A DNA stretch of 30,985 bases from Bacillota bacterium (GTDB lineage: Bacteria; Bacillota; Clostridia; Christensenellales; Aristaeellaceae): contig JAEVZE010000118.1 in the NCBI GenBank assembly GCA_023392395.1, positions 1 through 30,985 on the forward strand, written 5' to 3'. The translations under genes were made by a program, and so were the position numbers. Under the pieces are notes generated by a model. The model worked only from the letters and a program-made list of their open reading frames with translations, was not told the DNA's origin and searched no databases. The stretch's first letter is position 1. The number at the start of each line of letters is the position of its first letter. Below, in pieces: positions 15,263 to 23,209 of the stretch.

Positions 15263-15724
15263 ATGGAAATGAAAATCCTGGAAGGGTACGGCCGCCCGGA
15301 CGACATTCGCACTCTATTTCGCGAGTACGCCTCGCCCCTGAGCGTGGATTTGTGCTTTCAGCATTTTGAAGAGGAACTCAAAAACCTGCCGGGCCGCTAC
15401 GCAAGGCCCGAGGGCAGGCTGTACCTGATGCTGGTTGATGGCGAGATTGCGGGCTGCATCGCGCTGCGCAAACTGGACGACGCGCGCTGCGAAATGAAGC
15501 GACTGTATGTGCGGCCCGCCTTCCGCGCGCTGGGGCTGGGCAGGACGCTGGCCGAACGGGTGATTCAGGATGCCCAAACGTTAGGGTATCGCCAGATGCT
15601 GTTGGATACGCTCTTCACCATGTCCGACGCGCAGGCGCTGTACGAAAGGCTGGGGTTTTCCGACGTCCCGCCTTATTACGACAACCCCGTCCCCGGTGCG
15701 CGCTACATGGGTCTGACGCTGTGA
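15263..15724 (+). CDS. GNAT N-acetyltransferase
   Basis: This is a compact 153-residue GNAT enzyme. The start is ATG 15263 behind GGGGGAG; a second ATG two codons later is possible. The acetyl-CoA pyrophosphate loop is visible in MKRLYVRPAFRALGLGRTLA near residues 77-96, with the downstream helix ERVIQDAQTLGYRQMLLDT and the closing LYERLGFSDVPPYYDNP. The final PYYDNP matches a frequent Firmicutes GNAT group of unknown substrate. It is a single-gene unit, convergent with the amidohydrolase. Confidence 0.9.
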   Translation: MEMKILEGYGRPDDIRTLFREYASPLSVDLCFQHFEEELKNLPGRYARPEGRLYLMLVDGEIAGCIALRKLDDARCEMKRLYVRPAFRALGLGRTLAERVIQDAQTLGYRQMLLDTLFTMSDAQALYERLGFSDVPPYYDNPVPGARYMGLTL

Positions 15725-15725
15725 C

Positions 15726-15764
15726 GCGCGGCCCCGCGGTTTGCCAGGCCGGGACGCGGCGCGC
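15726..15764. terminator. GC hairpin between convergent genes
   Basis: GCGCG (15726-15730) and CCGCG (15734-15738) pair with CGCGC (15760-15764) and CGCGG (15755-15759), with a 3-base bulge and a 16-base loop. It fills the space between the convergent GNAT and amidohydrolase genes. It lacks T tails, so its terminator role is only positional. Confidence 0.4.
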
Positions 15765-16544
15765 TCAGAGGCCTAGAAGACGCTCGGCGTTTTCATGCAG
15801 GATCAGTTCCATCTCAGAGGCCGGCAGGGCCAGTTTGTAAAGATACTCAAGCTCCGCGCCGGGGTCCCACATCGGGTAGTCGCTGCCGAACAGCACCCGC
15901 TGCGCGCCGTAGCCGCGGATCAGCTTGAACGCCGCTTGGGGCGCCATCGCGTAGAAGCTGCTGGAGCAGTCCACGTAGAGGTTCCGGCCCTTGAGCGCTT
16001 CCAGCGCCTCTTCCCACACGCTCCAGCCGCCAAAGTGCGCGCCGATCACCGTCAGCTTCGGAAAGGCGTCCAGCACGCGGTTCAGGCGGCCCGGGTTGGA
16101 GTAGTCAAAGCGGTTGTCGCCGGTGTGGGCCAGCAGGGGCACTTTGCCCGCGATCAGATCATAGAGCCTGAACAGCCTGGGATCGTCCAGCGCCACCTTC
16201 TGCATGTCGGAGTGGATCTTGACGCCCTTGAGGCCCATGGCCAGCGCGCGCTCGATTTCGCCCTCCAGATCCTCCTGATCGGGATGGATGGTGGCAAAGC
16301 CGTATACGCCCGGATTTTCCCGGCAGAGTCCGGCAATAAAGCCGTTGATGGCGGCTGTCTGGTTGGGCGTGGTCGCCACCGAATGGACGACGTACCGGTC
16401 CACGCCCGCGGCCTTGCCGATGGCAAGCAGCGTCGAAAGCGTGCCGTCAAACTGGGTGGGGATATCGTAAAACTTGCCGATGTTGTCGCTGGCCTTCTGC
16501 GCGATGCCGTCCGGAAAGACGTGCGTGTGAAAGTCGAAGATCAT
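15765..16544 (-). CDS. Amidohydrolase family protein (TIM-barrel, amidohydrolase-2 type)
   Basis: This 259-residue metal-dependent hydrolase or decarboxylase is of the amidohydrolase-2 (PF04909) type. The N-terminal metal motif HxH is at residues 6-8 (FHTH). Later barrel residues are in GVKIHSDMQK, LLAHTGDNRFD and IGAHFGGWS, and the catalytic Asp is in LFGSDYPMWDP. The C-terminal LILHENAERLLGL is the usual closing helix. Family members include ACMSD-like decarboxylases and lactonases; the substrate cannot be read from the sequence. The start is the ATG ending at 16544 with GGGGGA upstream, and a clear minus-strand promoter serves it alone. Confidence 0.9.
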   Translation of the reverse strand: MIFDFHTHVFPDGIAQKASDNIGKFYDIPTQFDGTLSTLLAIGKAAGVDRYVVHSVATTPNQTAAINGFIAGLCRENPGVYGFATIHPDQEDLEGEIERALAMGLKGVKIHSDMQKVALDDPRLFRLYDLIAGKVPLLAHTGDNRFDYSNPGRLNRVLDAFPKLTVIGAHFGGWSVWEEALEALKGRNLYVDCSSSFYAMAPQAAFKLIRGYGAQRVLFGSDYPMWDPGAELEYLYKLALPASEMELILHENAERLLGL

Positions 16545-16568
16545 ACCGTTCCCCCGTTTCGCGTGTAT

Positions 16569-16597
16569 AGTATACCGCCGCTCTCCGAAGGGTTCAA
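16569..16597 (-). promoter_or_regulatory. Promoter of the amidohydrolase gene
   Basis: On the minus strand TTGAAC (16597-16592) and TATACT (16574-16569) are 17 bases apart. Confidence 0.75.
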
Positions 16598-16650
16598 TGT
16601 TAATTGGGTTGCATTTTGGGTAGAATTGTGATGGCGCGGCCGGATTCCAT

Positions 16651-16679
16651 TTGACGATCCCCGCGGCGGCCTATATAAT
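16651..16679 (+). promoter_or_regulatory. Promoter of the DUF3842 operon
   Basis: TTGACG (16651-16656) and a perfect TATAAT (16674-16679) have a 17-base spacer, about 70 bases before the first gene. Confidence 0.82.
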
Positions 16680-16750
16680 GGGTAAGAATCCGGGAAACCC
16701 CATCGAAGCAGAACGCACGAAAGACTAGTAATGAAAATCGAGGTGCGTAA

Positions 16751-17179
16751 ATGAAAATCGTCGTGATTGACGGCGCGGGCGGCGGCGTGGGCCGGGCGCT
16801 GGTAGAAGGACTCAAAAAGAGGCTGCCGGGCGCGGAGGTGATCGCCGTCGGCCTGAACGCGCTGGCCACCGCGGCGATGCTGCGCGCCGGGGCGGATGCC
16901 GCTGCCACCGGAGAAAACCCTGTCAAGGTGGTCTGCCGGGACGCGGACATCATCATGGGGCCTATCGGCATCGCCTTTCAGGACGCGATGCTGGGCGAAG
17001 TGACTCCCGCTTGCGCGCAGGCCATCGCGCTGAGCCCGGCGGTCAAGGTGCTTGTGCCCATCGGCCGCTGCGGCGTCAAGATCGCGGGGACGGTCGGCCT
17101 GACGCTGTCCAGCGCCATCGAGGACGCGGTGGCGCAGGTGATTGTGCTGGACGCGGAAAGAGCCGGAGGACCGGCGTGA
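16751..17179 (+). CDS. DUF3842 family protein
   Basis: This 142-residue protein matches the small DUF3842 family of Firmicutes, of unknown function. The N-terminus IDGAGGGVGRALVEGL resembles a dinucleotide-binding Rossmann loop. The late stretch VPIGRCGVKIAGTVGLTLS is family-typical and holds a single Cys. An 11-base direct repeat (AATGAAAATCG) places a second ATG 20 bases upstream. That opens an 8-codon frame (MKIEVRK, stop) ending in ATGA over this gene's start. I use the ATG at 16751, with GAGGTG upstream. The stop overlaps the GTG of the next gene. Confidence 0.88.
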   Translation: MKIVVIDGAGGGVGRALVEGLKKRLPGAEVIAVGLNALATAAMLRAGADAAATGENPVKVVCRDADIIMGPIGIAFQDAMLGEVTPACAQAIALSPAVKVLVPIGRCGVKIAGTVGLTLSSAIEDAVAQVIVLDAERAGGPA

Positions 17180-18240
17180 GAAAGATCAAATCATTGTCCA
17201 AACGCTATATGGGCCTTGTGTATGTGCTGGTGGTGGCGTTCATCTTCGTGGCATGGGCGCTGCACACCGGGCAGGTGCCCGCCATCATGAAACAGCTGGG
17301 CGCTCTGGATTCCAAGTGGCTCTGGCTGAGCGCAGGGCTGCTGGCCGGGTACATCCTGACACGGGCGCTGACGCTGTATACCTACCTGAAAAGCGAAGGT
17401 ACTCCCCTTTCCTATGGAAAGTCGCTGGCAGTCACCGGCATCGGTCAATTCTACTCGGCCATCACGCCCTCTTCCAGTGGCGGACAGCCGCTGGAAGTCA
17501 TCTCCATGGCGCGCTGGAATGTGCCCGGCCCAGTGGCGACGGCGGCGGTATCGGTGCAGTTCATCTGCTTCCAGCTGTCTCTGGTGCTGCTGGGCGCAGG
17601 GCTCTGGATCTATACGCGGGATCATGTGGCGCTGTACCTGGGCGGACTGACGTGGTTCGTGGCGCTGGGCTTCATCCTGAACTCGGGGATGCCGCTGCTC
17701 GTGGTGCTGCTGGGCGTCAGCCGCCCCGTCATGAACGCGATCACCCGCGCGGCGGTGTGGCTTTTGACGCATCTCAGGATCGTGAAGAACCGGGAAGCCG
17801 CGCAGCAGAAGATCGATCACATGATCGGCGAATACCAGACCTCCGTCACGGCGCTGTTCAAAAAGCCGGTGATGGCCGCCAAGATGATGCTGCTATCCAT
17901 CGTACAGATCGCGATGCTGATGGCGATGATCTCCGGCGTGTACCGGGCCTTCTGGCTTGCGGGCGTGCCGGATGTGACCCTTCTGACGCTGCAGACGCTT
18001 TTGTACATCTCCGCCTCGTTTATGCCGCTGCCCGGCGCCAGCGGTGCACAGGAGTACGGCTTTTCGCTGTTTTTCGGCGGCATTTTCCCGGGATCGATGA
18101 TGATCAGCGCGATCCTGGTGTGGCGGTTCATCACGTACTATCTGCTGATGCTGATCGGATTTGTCGCGGTGGTGGCCGAGGGTGGCATGCGATTCGTCGA
18201 GGGGGAACAAAAGGAGAGGAAGTCCGATGGAACGCCTTGA
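17176..18240 (+). CDS. Lysylphosphatidylglycerol synthase-like TM protein (flippase-like, TIGR00374 type)
   Basis: This 354-residue membrane protein starts at GTG 17176, which overlaps the preceding stop (GTGA) and has GGAGG six bases upstream. About eight hydrophobic helices are visible. Family landmarks are GIGQFYSAITPSSSGGQPLE near residue 92 and the late FMPLPGASGAQEYGFSLFFGG. These are the hallmarks of the membrane half of MprF and the stand-alone YbhN/AglD-type proteins. No lysyl-transferase domain is fused, so lipid or polyprenol-linked translocation is more likely than lipid aminoacylation. It is operonic with DUF3842 and a SpoU methyltransferase. Confidence 0.9.
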   Translation: MRKIKSLSKRYMGLVYVLVVAFIFVAWALHTGQVPAIMKQLGALDSKWLWLSAGLLAGYILTRALTLYTYLKSEGTPLSYGKSLAVTGIGQFYSAITPSSSGGQPLEVISMARWNVPGPVATAAVSVQFICFQLSLVLLGAGLWIYTRDHVALYLGGLTWFVALGFILNSGMPLLVVLLGVSRPVMNAITRAAVWLLTHLRIVKNREAAQQKIDHMIGEYQTSVTALFKKPVMAAKMMLLSIVQIAMLMAMISGVYRAFWLAGVPDVTLLTLQTLLYISASFMPLPGASGAQEYGFSLFFGGIFPGSMMISAILVWRFITYYLLMLIGFVAVVAEGGMRFVEGEQKERKSDGTP

Positions 18241-19003
18241 CAGCGTCAAAAATCCGCTGATCCAGCGCCTGCGCACGCTGAAGAATCTCGAGGGCCGCGA
18301 GGCCGAGTGCCTGTTTCTGGTGGAGGGTGAAAAACTGATGCGGGAGGCCGCGGCGCTGCTCACGCCCGACGTCGCGCTGTTTGAGGAAGGGCTGGACTTT
18401 GGCGACCTGCCGGTACTGCTTCACGCTCTGGACGCGCGGGTACTGACCGTACCCCGCCGAATTTTGGAGGCGGTGTGCGACACCAAGACGCCTCAGGGCG
18501 CGTGCGCGGCGTTTTCGTTGCCCAACCCGCTGGATCTAATGCACCCGCCGAAGCGGATCGTGGCGCTGGACGGCGTACAGGACCCGGGCAATCTGGGCAC
18601 CATCTGGCGCACCGCCGACGCCGCCGGGTTTCAGGCGCTGGTGGCAGGCCCCGGCTGCGCGGACACACTGTCCCCCAAGGTACAGCGCGCGGCGATGGGC
18701 TCGGGCTTCCGCGTGCCCTTTGCCAGGGTGAACGATCTGGCCGCTTGGCTGAAGGACCTGACAAAAAATGGTTATGCCGTCGTGGCGACGTCTCTGGAAG
18801 GCGCGCCGTTCTACGAGCGCGCGCCGCTTCCCGACAAATTTGTGCTGATCATCGGCAGCGAGGCCCATGGCATCAGCCCGGCGGTCTCCAATAGCGCGAC
18901 GGTGGCGCTGAAGCTGCCGATGCGGGGCGGCGCGCAGTCGCTCAACGCCTCGGTCGCCGCGGGCATCATGATGTACGAGCTGTGCCGGACTTTGCCTGAG
19001 TAA
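18227..19003 (+). CDS. TrmH/SpoU-family RNA 2'-O-methyltransferase
   Basis: This 258-residue RNA methyltransferase of the SPOUT class starts at ATG 18227 with AAGGAGAGG upstream, overlapping the flippase-like gene by 14 bases. The N-terminal substrate-binding domain begins LDSVKNPLIQRLRTLKN. The catalytic domain shows motif 1 LDGVQDPGNLGTIWRTADAA, motif 2 IIGSEAHGIS, and motif 3 LPMRGGAQSLNASVAAGIMM, which forms the SAM-binding knot. Family members methylate 23S rRNA ribose or tRNA; the exact site cannot be assigned. It is often found near translation genes but here ends a lipid/unknown operon. Structured RNA copy B begins 18 bases after its stop. Confidence 0.93.
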   Translation: MERLDSVKNPLIQRLRTLKNLEGREAECLFLVEGEKLMREAAALLTPDVALFEEGLDFGDLPVLLHALDARVLTVPRRILEAVCDTKTPQGACAAFSLPNPLDLMHPPKRIVALDGVQDPGNLGTIWRTADAAGFQALVAGPGCADTLSPKVQRAAMGSGFRVPFARVNDLAAWLKDLTKNGYAVVATSLEGAPFYERAPLPDKFVLIIGSEAHGISPAVSNSATVALKLPMRGGAQSLNASVAAGIMMYELCRTLPE

Positions 19004-19021
19004 CCTGGCGCTCCTGTCCAT

Positions 19022-19186
19022 CGTTCCCGGCGACCTGCGCGCCGGGAACGTGTTTCGGCTACCAGTGGAAACACTGGTAGCCGAAACAATTCCCTCCGTC
19101 AATGCGTCATCCAGAAATTCGCGAGCATTTCGGGCGCACACAGTTCTTCCTTCGCGCCTAAAAAACGCACGGGGGATTTTAGGCGC
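19022..19186 (+). ncRNA. Structured RNA element, copy B (165 nt, unassigned family)
   Basis: This has the same plan as copy A with different stem sequences. Hairpin 1 is 19022-19032/19040-19050 (11 bp, the same loop ACCTGCG). Hairpin 2 is 19052-19065/19074-19087 (14 bp perfect, 8-nt loop). The linker has ATTCCC and GTCA. Hairpin 3 has an outer stem 19103-19108/19133-19138, a 5-nt bulge, and an inner stem 19114-19118/19127-19131. CAGTTC is at 19141-19146. The crossing helices are 19148-19153 with 19171-19176 (two T-G pairs) and 19154-19163 with 19177-19186 (10 bp), around a 7-nt loop as in copy A. The three T-G pairs favour plus-strand transcription. It sits between the SpoU gene and the promoter of the next gene, so it is not that gene's leader. 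It could be read through from the SpoU operon. Confidence 0.78.
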
Positions 19187-19208
19187 ACGGATGTTAATCT
19201 ATGCTTTC

Positions 19209-19237
19209 TTGACACCCGGCGCGCCGTATACTACAAT
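19209..19237 (+). promoter_or_regulatory. Promoter of the secreted repeat protein operon
   Basis: TTGACA (19209-19214) and TACAAT (19232-19237) are separated by 17 bases. It lies just after structured RNA copy B. Confidence 0.8.
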
Positions 19238-19263
19238 GGATGCATCAGTACGGGAGGGGTATC

Positions 19264-20967
19264 ATGCGGCTTCGCGTCCGGGTTTTGCTGGCGGCGCTGG
19301 TGTTTTGCGTCGCCGTCGTCTGGCTGAACGCCCCGGCAATGGCCTCGGCGCTGGCTACGGCGTCGGCTACAGCTGTCGCTCCCACTGCGGCGCCAGAACC
19401 CGTCTTCCCGGATGCGCTATCGGTCGTAGCGTCCATCGAGCCCAACCTGATGGTCGCGCCCGAGCCTGCGCATGTGACGGTCACGCTGGCCAACACCGGC
19501 GATACGTCCATCGCAGACCTAAGGCTGCTGCGCCCCAGCGGAGCGCTGGTGGAGAGCGTCGGAACGCTGGAGCCGGGCGCGTCCCACGCCTTTGAGGAGA
19601 ACGTCACGCTGTCGCTGGACCAATTTCTGGCCGGCGGCGTGACCTATCTGGTCCGCTGCACCCTATACCCCGGAACGGCCGGAGAGGTCCCCGGCCACAT
19701 GACGGTCACCGCGAATCTTGAGCGCATCCCCGCCCAGCCCGCGGTGGAATTCAGCCGCTCGGTATCTTCGGAATACGTACAGGCGGGCGAACAGGTGGCG
19801 CTGACGTACCGGGTGGTCAACACCGGCAACGTGCCGCTGACGGACCTGGTGGTGAGTGATCCGCTGATCGGCGACGTGGGCGAACTGGCGGAGCTCTCAC
19901 CCGGCCTCAAACACACGTTCACGGTGCGGATCTCCATCGATGCGGACGCGGAGAGCCTACCGTCCCTGACCTGCTACAGCAAAGCCGATCCGGAGGAGCC
20001 CCTTACCCGGGATCTGGGCGCGACCCAGATCCACGTGACCGACCAGCGGCTGGAAGCGGTGCTCTCGGCAGACTCCGCCGCCGTCCGAAGCGGCGAATCG
20101 GTAACGCTCAAGTTGGTACTGAACAACGCGTCGGACATTGCGCTGGAAAAACTGCATGTTTACGACCAGACCGGCGCGGAGCTGGACAACCCGCCCTTCT
20201 CCCTGAAGCCGGGCGAACGGTACGAACTGACCCACCCGGTTCAGATGCGCGAGACCACCACGTTCCTTCTGACCGTGTCCGGCCGCACCGAGGGCGGCTC
20301 CACGATCTCGGCGCGCTCCAACGCCCTGACCGTCGCCGTGCAGGCGTCCGGGACCCGCGCGCGCATCACGCTGAACGCGCAGGTCAACCCCAACACGCCT
20401 GTGTCTGCCGGTACTGTGCGCTTCTCCCTGCGCCTGAACAACACCGGCGAGGACGCGCTGCGCTGCGTCAAGCTGTCGGAACAGTCCCGCGGGCCGGTCC
20501 GGACGCTGTGGGTGGTGCCGCCGGGCGAGACGGTGATCGAGCAGGACTACCCCATCGGCGGCAAGCCCTTCGTATTCCTGGCCGAGATGGCCGACGACAA
20601 GGGCGGGCGGCTGACGGTGCTCTCCAGCCCCGTCACGGTGGAGGCCGCCGCGCAGCCGGTCGCGATCAGCCCCACGCCAACGCCGGTGCCGGCGCTCGAG
20701 GGTACCTCCTTCCAGATGAACGCGGGACCCTCCACGTTTTTGATGATGATGATCGGCGTGGTCGCGGTTCTGGCGGTTCTGATCACCATCATCGCGATCT
20801 CCGGCGTGCGCCGCAGGCGCAAGATCGAAAAACAGCGGCGCATCCACATCAAGCGGATCAGGAAGTCGATGCGGGAGCCCAAGCCCGAAGTATCGCAGGA
20901 GACGCGCGCCATACCCGTGATCAAGCGCGGCATGCCCGACGGCGGACCGGAAGAAAAGCGAGGTTAG
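19264..20967 (+). CDS. Secreted membrane-anchored protein with four Ig-like (CARDB-type) repeats
   Basis: This 567-residue surface protein starts at ATG 19264, with GGGAGGGG upstream. A signal peptide (LRVRVLLAALVFCVAVVWLN) opens it. Four repeats of about 100 residues follow, each with a VTLANTG/YRVVNTGN/LVLNNAS/LRLNNTG strand and a later L-PG turn (LEPGASH, LSPGLKH, LKPGERY, VPPGETV). These resemble CARDB/DUF11 beta-sandwich domains. A Pro/Thr linker, a membrane helix (FLMMMIGVVAVLAVLITIIA) and a very basic tail (RRRRKIEKQRRIHIKRIRKS) place the C-terminus in the cytoplasm. The role is probably structural or adhesive; no catalytic motif is seen. Confidence 0.85.
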   Translation: MRLRVRVLLAALVFCVAVVWLNAPAMASALATASATAVAPTAAPEPVFPDALSVVASIEPNLMVAPEPAHVTVTLANTGDTSIADLRLLRPSGALVESVGTLEPGASHAFEENVTLSLDQFLAGGVTYLVRCTLYPGTAGEVPGHMTVTANLERIPAQPAVEFSRSVSSEYVQAGEQVALTYRVVNTGNVPLTDLVVSDPLIGDVGELAELSPGLKHTFTVRISIDADAESLPSLTCYSKADPEEPLTRDLGATQIHVTDQRLEAVLSADSAAVRSGESVTLKLVLNNASDIALEKLHVYDQTGAELDNPPFSLKPGERYELTHPVQMRETTTFLLTVSGRTEGGSTISARSNALTVAVQASGTRARITLNAQVNPNTPVSAGTVRFSLRLNNTGEDALRCVKLSEQSRGPVRTLWVVPPGETVIEQDYPIGGKPFVFLAEMADDKGGRLTVLSSPVTVEAAAQPVAISPTPTPVPALEGTSFQMNAGPSTFLMMMIGVVAVLAVLITIIAISGVRRRRKIEKQRRIHIKRIRKSMREPKPEVSQETRAIPVIKRGMPDGGPEEKRG

Positions 20968-20974
20968 CTAGGTT

Positions 20975-21685
20975 ATGTTCCAGGGCTTTCCCCAGAGCGG
21001 GATGGAGTTCTTCATGGCCATCCGGTTCAACAACAACCGGGAGTTCTTTCTCGAAAACCACGGCTGGTACGAGGAGAGCGTGCGCACCCCCGCCCGAGAG
21101 CTGGCGGCGGCGCTGGGCGAGACGGTACGGGATATCGACGACAGCCTCGAAACCAGGCCGGAAAAGGTGGTTTCCCGCATCAACCGGGACTTGCGCTTCT
21201 CCAATGACAAATCCCCCTACCGGGATTACATCTGGATCGCCTTCCGCAGGCCCGGCGCGGACCGGAGAACCACGATGGGCATGTACTTTGACATCTCCGA
21301 CACCGGCGCCAGCTATGGCATGGGCTTTTACGACGAGAACCGGCCGCTGATGAACGCATTGCGCCGCCGTATCCTGACCGAGCCGGACGCGGTGCTCGGG
21401 GCCGTGAACTCCGCGCTGGACGAATTCACGCTGCACTGTAACGCCTTCCGCCGGATGGCCATCCCGGAGCAGGTGCCCGACGCGCTCAAAACCTGGTACG
21501 CGCTCAAGGGGTTCTACGTGGAGCGGGAGATCAAGGACTTCGATTTGATCCGCTCCGCAGCCCTCGCGGACGAAGTCATCCGGGGGTTCAAGCACTTAAA
21601 ACCGCTATACCAGTACATCGCATCCCTGACACCCGAGGAAGAAATGACCGACCCGACGAAGTACGGGAGGGCTCCCGATGCGTGA
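20975..21685 (+). CDS. DUF2461 (TIGR02453) family protein
   Basis: This 236-residue protein matches DUF2461, a widespread family of unknown function. Landmarks are an early LxxNNxREFFxxNHxWY stretch (IRFNNNREFFLENHGWYEES), RINRDLRFSNDKSPYRDYIW near residue 70, and GMYFDISDTGASYGMGFYDE near 107. The ribosome site is poor (AGGTTAGCTAGG) and lies close to the preceding stop, so translation may rely on coupling. It overlaps the next gene by 8 bases. Confidence 0.9.
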   Translation: MFQGFPQSGMEFFMAIRFNNNREFFLENHGWYEESVRTPARELAAALGETVRDIDDSLETRPEKVVSRINRDLRFSNDKSPYRDYIWIAFRRPGADRRTTMGMYFDISDTGASYGMGFYDENRPLMNALRRRILTEPDAVLGAVNSALDEFTLHCNAFRRMAIPEQVPDALKTWYALKGFYVEREIKDFDLIRSAALADEVIRGFKHLKPLYQYIASLTPEEEMTDPTKYGRAPDA

Positions 21686-23156
21686 TCATTGGCCCGCCCT
21701 GATCCAGGGCGGCGAAATCGCGGGTCCCGCAGGCGACGGCGGGACCGTCACCCCGGAGATGGCCGAGTGCCTGGGCTACGCCTTTGCGCTATGGCTGGCG
21801 GAGCAGAAGGGTACCAGCAGCGACAAGCTCGTCCTCTCAGTGGGCCGCGACCAGCGCCCCACCACAGGGGGGCCGCTCGCCCAGGCGCTGGTACGCGGCC
21901 TGACCGCCGCCGACTGCGACGTGTATGACGCGGGGCTTGCCACCACCGCCGCCATGTACCTGACGATCGTATCCGGCGAGACGCACGCGGACGGCGCCAT
22001 CATGGTGACGGCGGGTGCGCAACCCGAGGGCTGGAACGGCTTCAAGCTGATGACCCGGGACGGCGGTCTGCGGGCGGACGAGCAGCGCGCCATTCTAGAG
22101 CGCGCGCGCGGGATCAGCGTGCCCCAACGACTGGTCTCGAATCTGGACGCGCTCACGCCCTACCGGCAGCGCATGACGGACATGGTGCGCAGACGGCTGG
22201 ACGACGACGTGCAGTGCCCGCTGGTAGGCCTTTTCCTGGTGGTATTTGAAAGCGGCGCGGGCGCGTTCCTCGCGGATACTCTGGAGGAGCTGGGCGCGGA
22301 CGTAGTCCGGCTGAGCACGCCGGGCAACGCGTTCAACCCCGACGATCCCTCGGCCGTGGTGGTGCTCTCCCGCGCAGTGACGGAAAACGAGGCGGACTTA
22401 GGCATCGCGCTGGACGCGGACGGCACGCGCGCCGCCATTGTCGACCAGGACGGGCGTCCCCTGATGGGCAATCGCCTGATCGCGCTGATGGCAGCGATCC
22501 TCCTAGAAGAACACCCAGGCGCGACCTTCGTCACCGATTCGGTCACCTCCTCGGGGGTCGCCCGTTTCATCACCGAGTGGGGCGGCGTACACTACCGCTA
22601 CAAACGCGGCCACCGCAACGTGATCGTAGAAGCCAGACGCTTAAGCGATGAGGACATCGACTGCCCGCTGGCCATCGAAACCAGCGGCCACGCGGCGCTG
22701 CGGGAAAACTTCTTCCTGGACGACGGCGCGTACCTGGCGGCGGTGGTGCTGTGCAAGGCGCTGACGCTGAAGCGGGACGGGGGGACGATCTCAAGGCTGA
22801 TCCAGGAGCTCGCGGAGCCCGTGGAGAGCCAGGAGATCCGCATGCGCATCTTGGCGAGCGATTACCGCGCCGCTGCGCAGTCCGCCATTGAAACGGTACT
22901 GTCCCACACGCTGGACGACCCGGAGTGGCGTCTGGCCAGCGACAACCGGGAGGGCGTGCGCATCAACTTTGATCTGGATGGCGGCATGGACAACGCCTGG
23001 CTGCTTTTGCGCCTTTCCGTCAACGACAAAGTGATGCCGCTCAATGTGGAGAGCGACGTGCCCGGTGGCGCAAAGCGCATCCTTCAGGAACTCTACGAGC
23101 TTCTCAAGGACGACGATGAACTGGACTTGGGGCCCCTCCGAGCGGCGCTTTTGTGA
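21678..23156 (+). CDS. Phosphohexomutase-superfamily protein with degenerate catalytic motifs
   Basis: This 492-residue protein has the fold order of phosphoglucomutase/phosphomannomutase: an N-terminal AVGRD-like segment (LSVGRDQRPTTGGPLAQALV), an active-site region, a metal loop, a sugar loop and a C-terminal phosphate domain. Three sites are altered. The usual TASHNP phosphoserine motif reads TAGAQP (111-116), with Gly at the serine position. The metal loop DxDxDR reads DADGTR (246-251). The phosphate loop RPSGTEP reads RLSVND in LLLRLSVNDKVMPLN. Only the sugar loop ETSGH (334-338) is intact. It is probably not an active mutase and may be a binding or regulatory paralogue. The start ATG 21678 follows GGGAGG. 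Confidence 0.85.
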   Translation: MRDHWPALIQGGEIAGPAGDGGTVTPEMAECLGYAFALWLAEQKGTSSDKLVLSVGRDQRPTTGGPLAQALVRGLTAADCDVYDAGLATTAAMYLTIVSGETHADGAIMVTAGAQPEGWNGFKLMTRDGGLRADEQRAILERARGISVPQRLVSNLDALTPYRQRMTDMVRRRLDDDVQCPLVGLFLVVFESGAGAFLADTLEELGADVVRLSTPGNAFNPDDPSAVVVLSRAVTENEADLGIALDADGTRAAIVDQDGRPLMGNRLIALMAAILLEEHPGATFVTDSVTSSGVARFITEWGGVHYRYKRGHRNVIVEARRLSDEDIDCPLAIETSGHAALRENFFLDDGAYLAAVVLCKALTLKRDGGTISRLIQELAEPVESQEIRMRILASDYRAAAQSAIETVLSHTLDDPEWRLASDNREGVRINFDLDGGMDNAWLLLRLSVNDKVMPLNVESDVPGGAKRILQELYELLKDDDELDLGPLRAALL

Positions 23157-23209
23157 GCCCACCCGGCATGATAGATTTCCCGGATTCCAAATTAAAGGAG
23201 CGAACCCCC

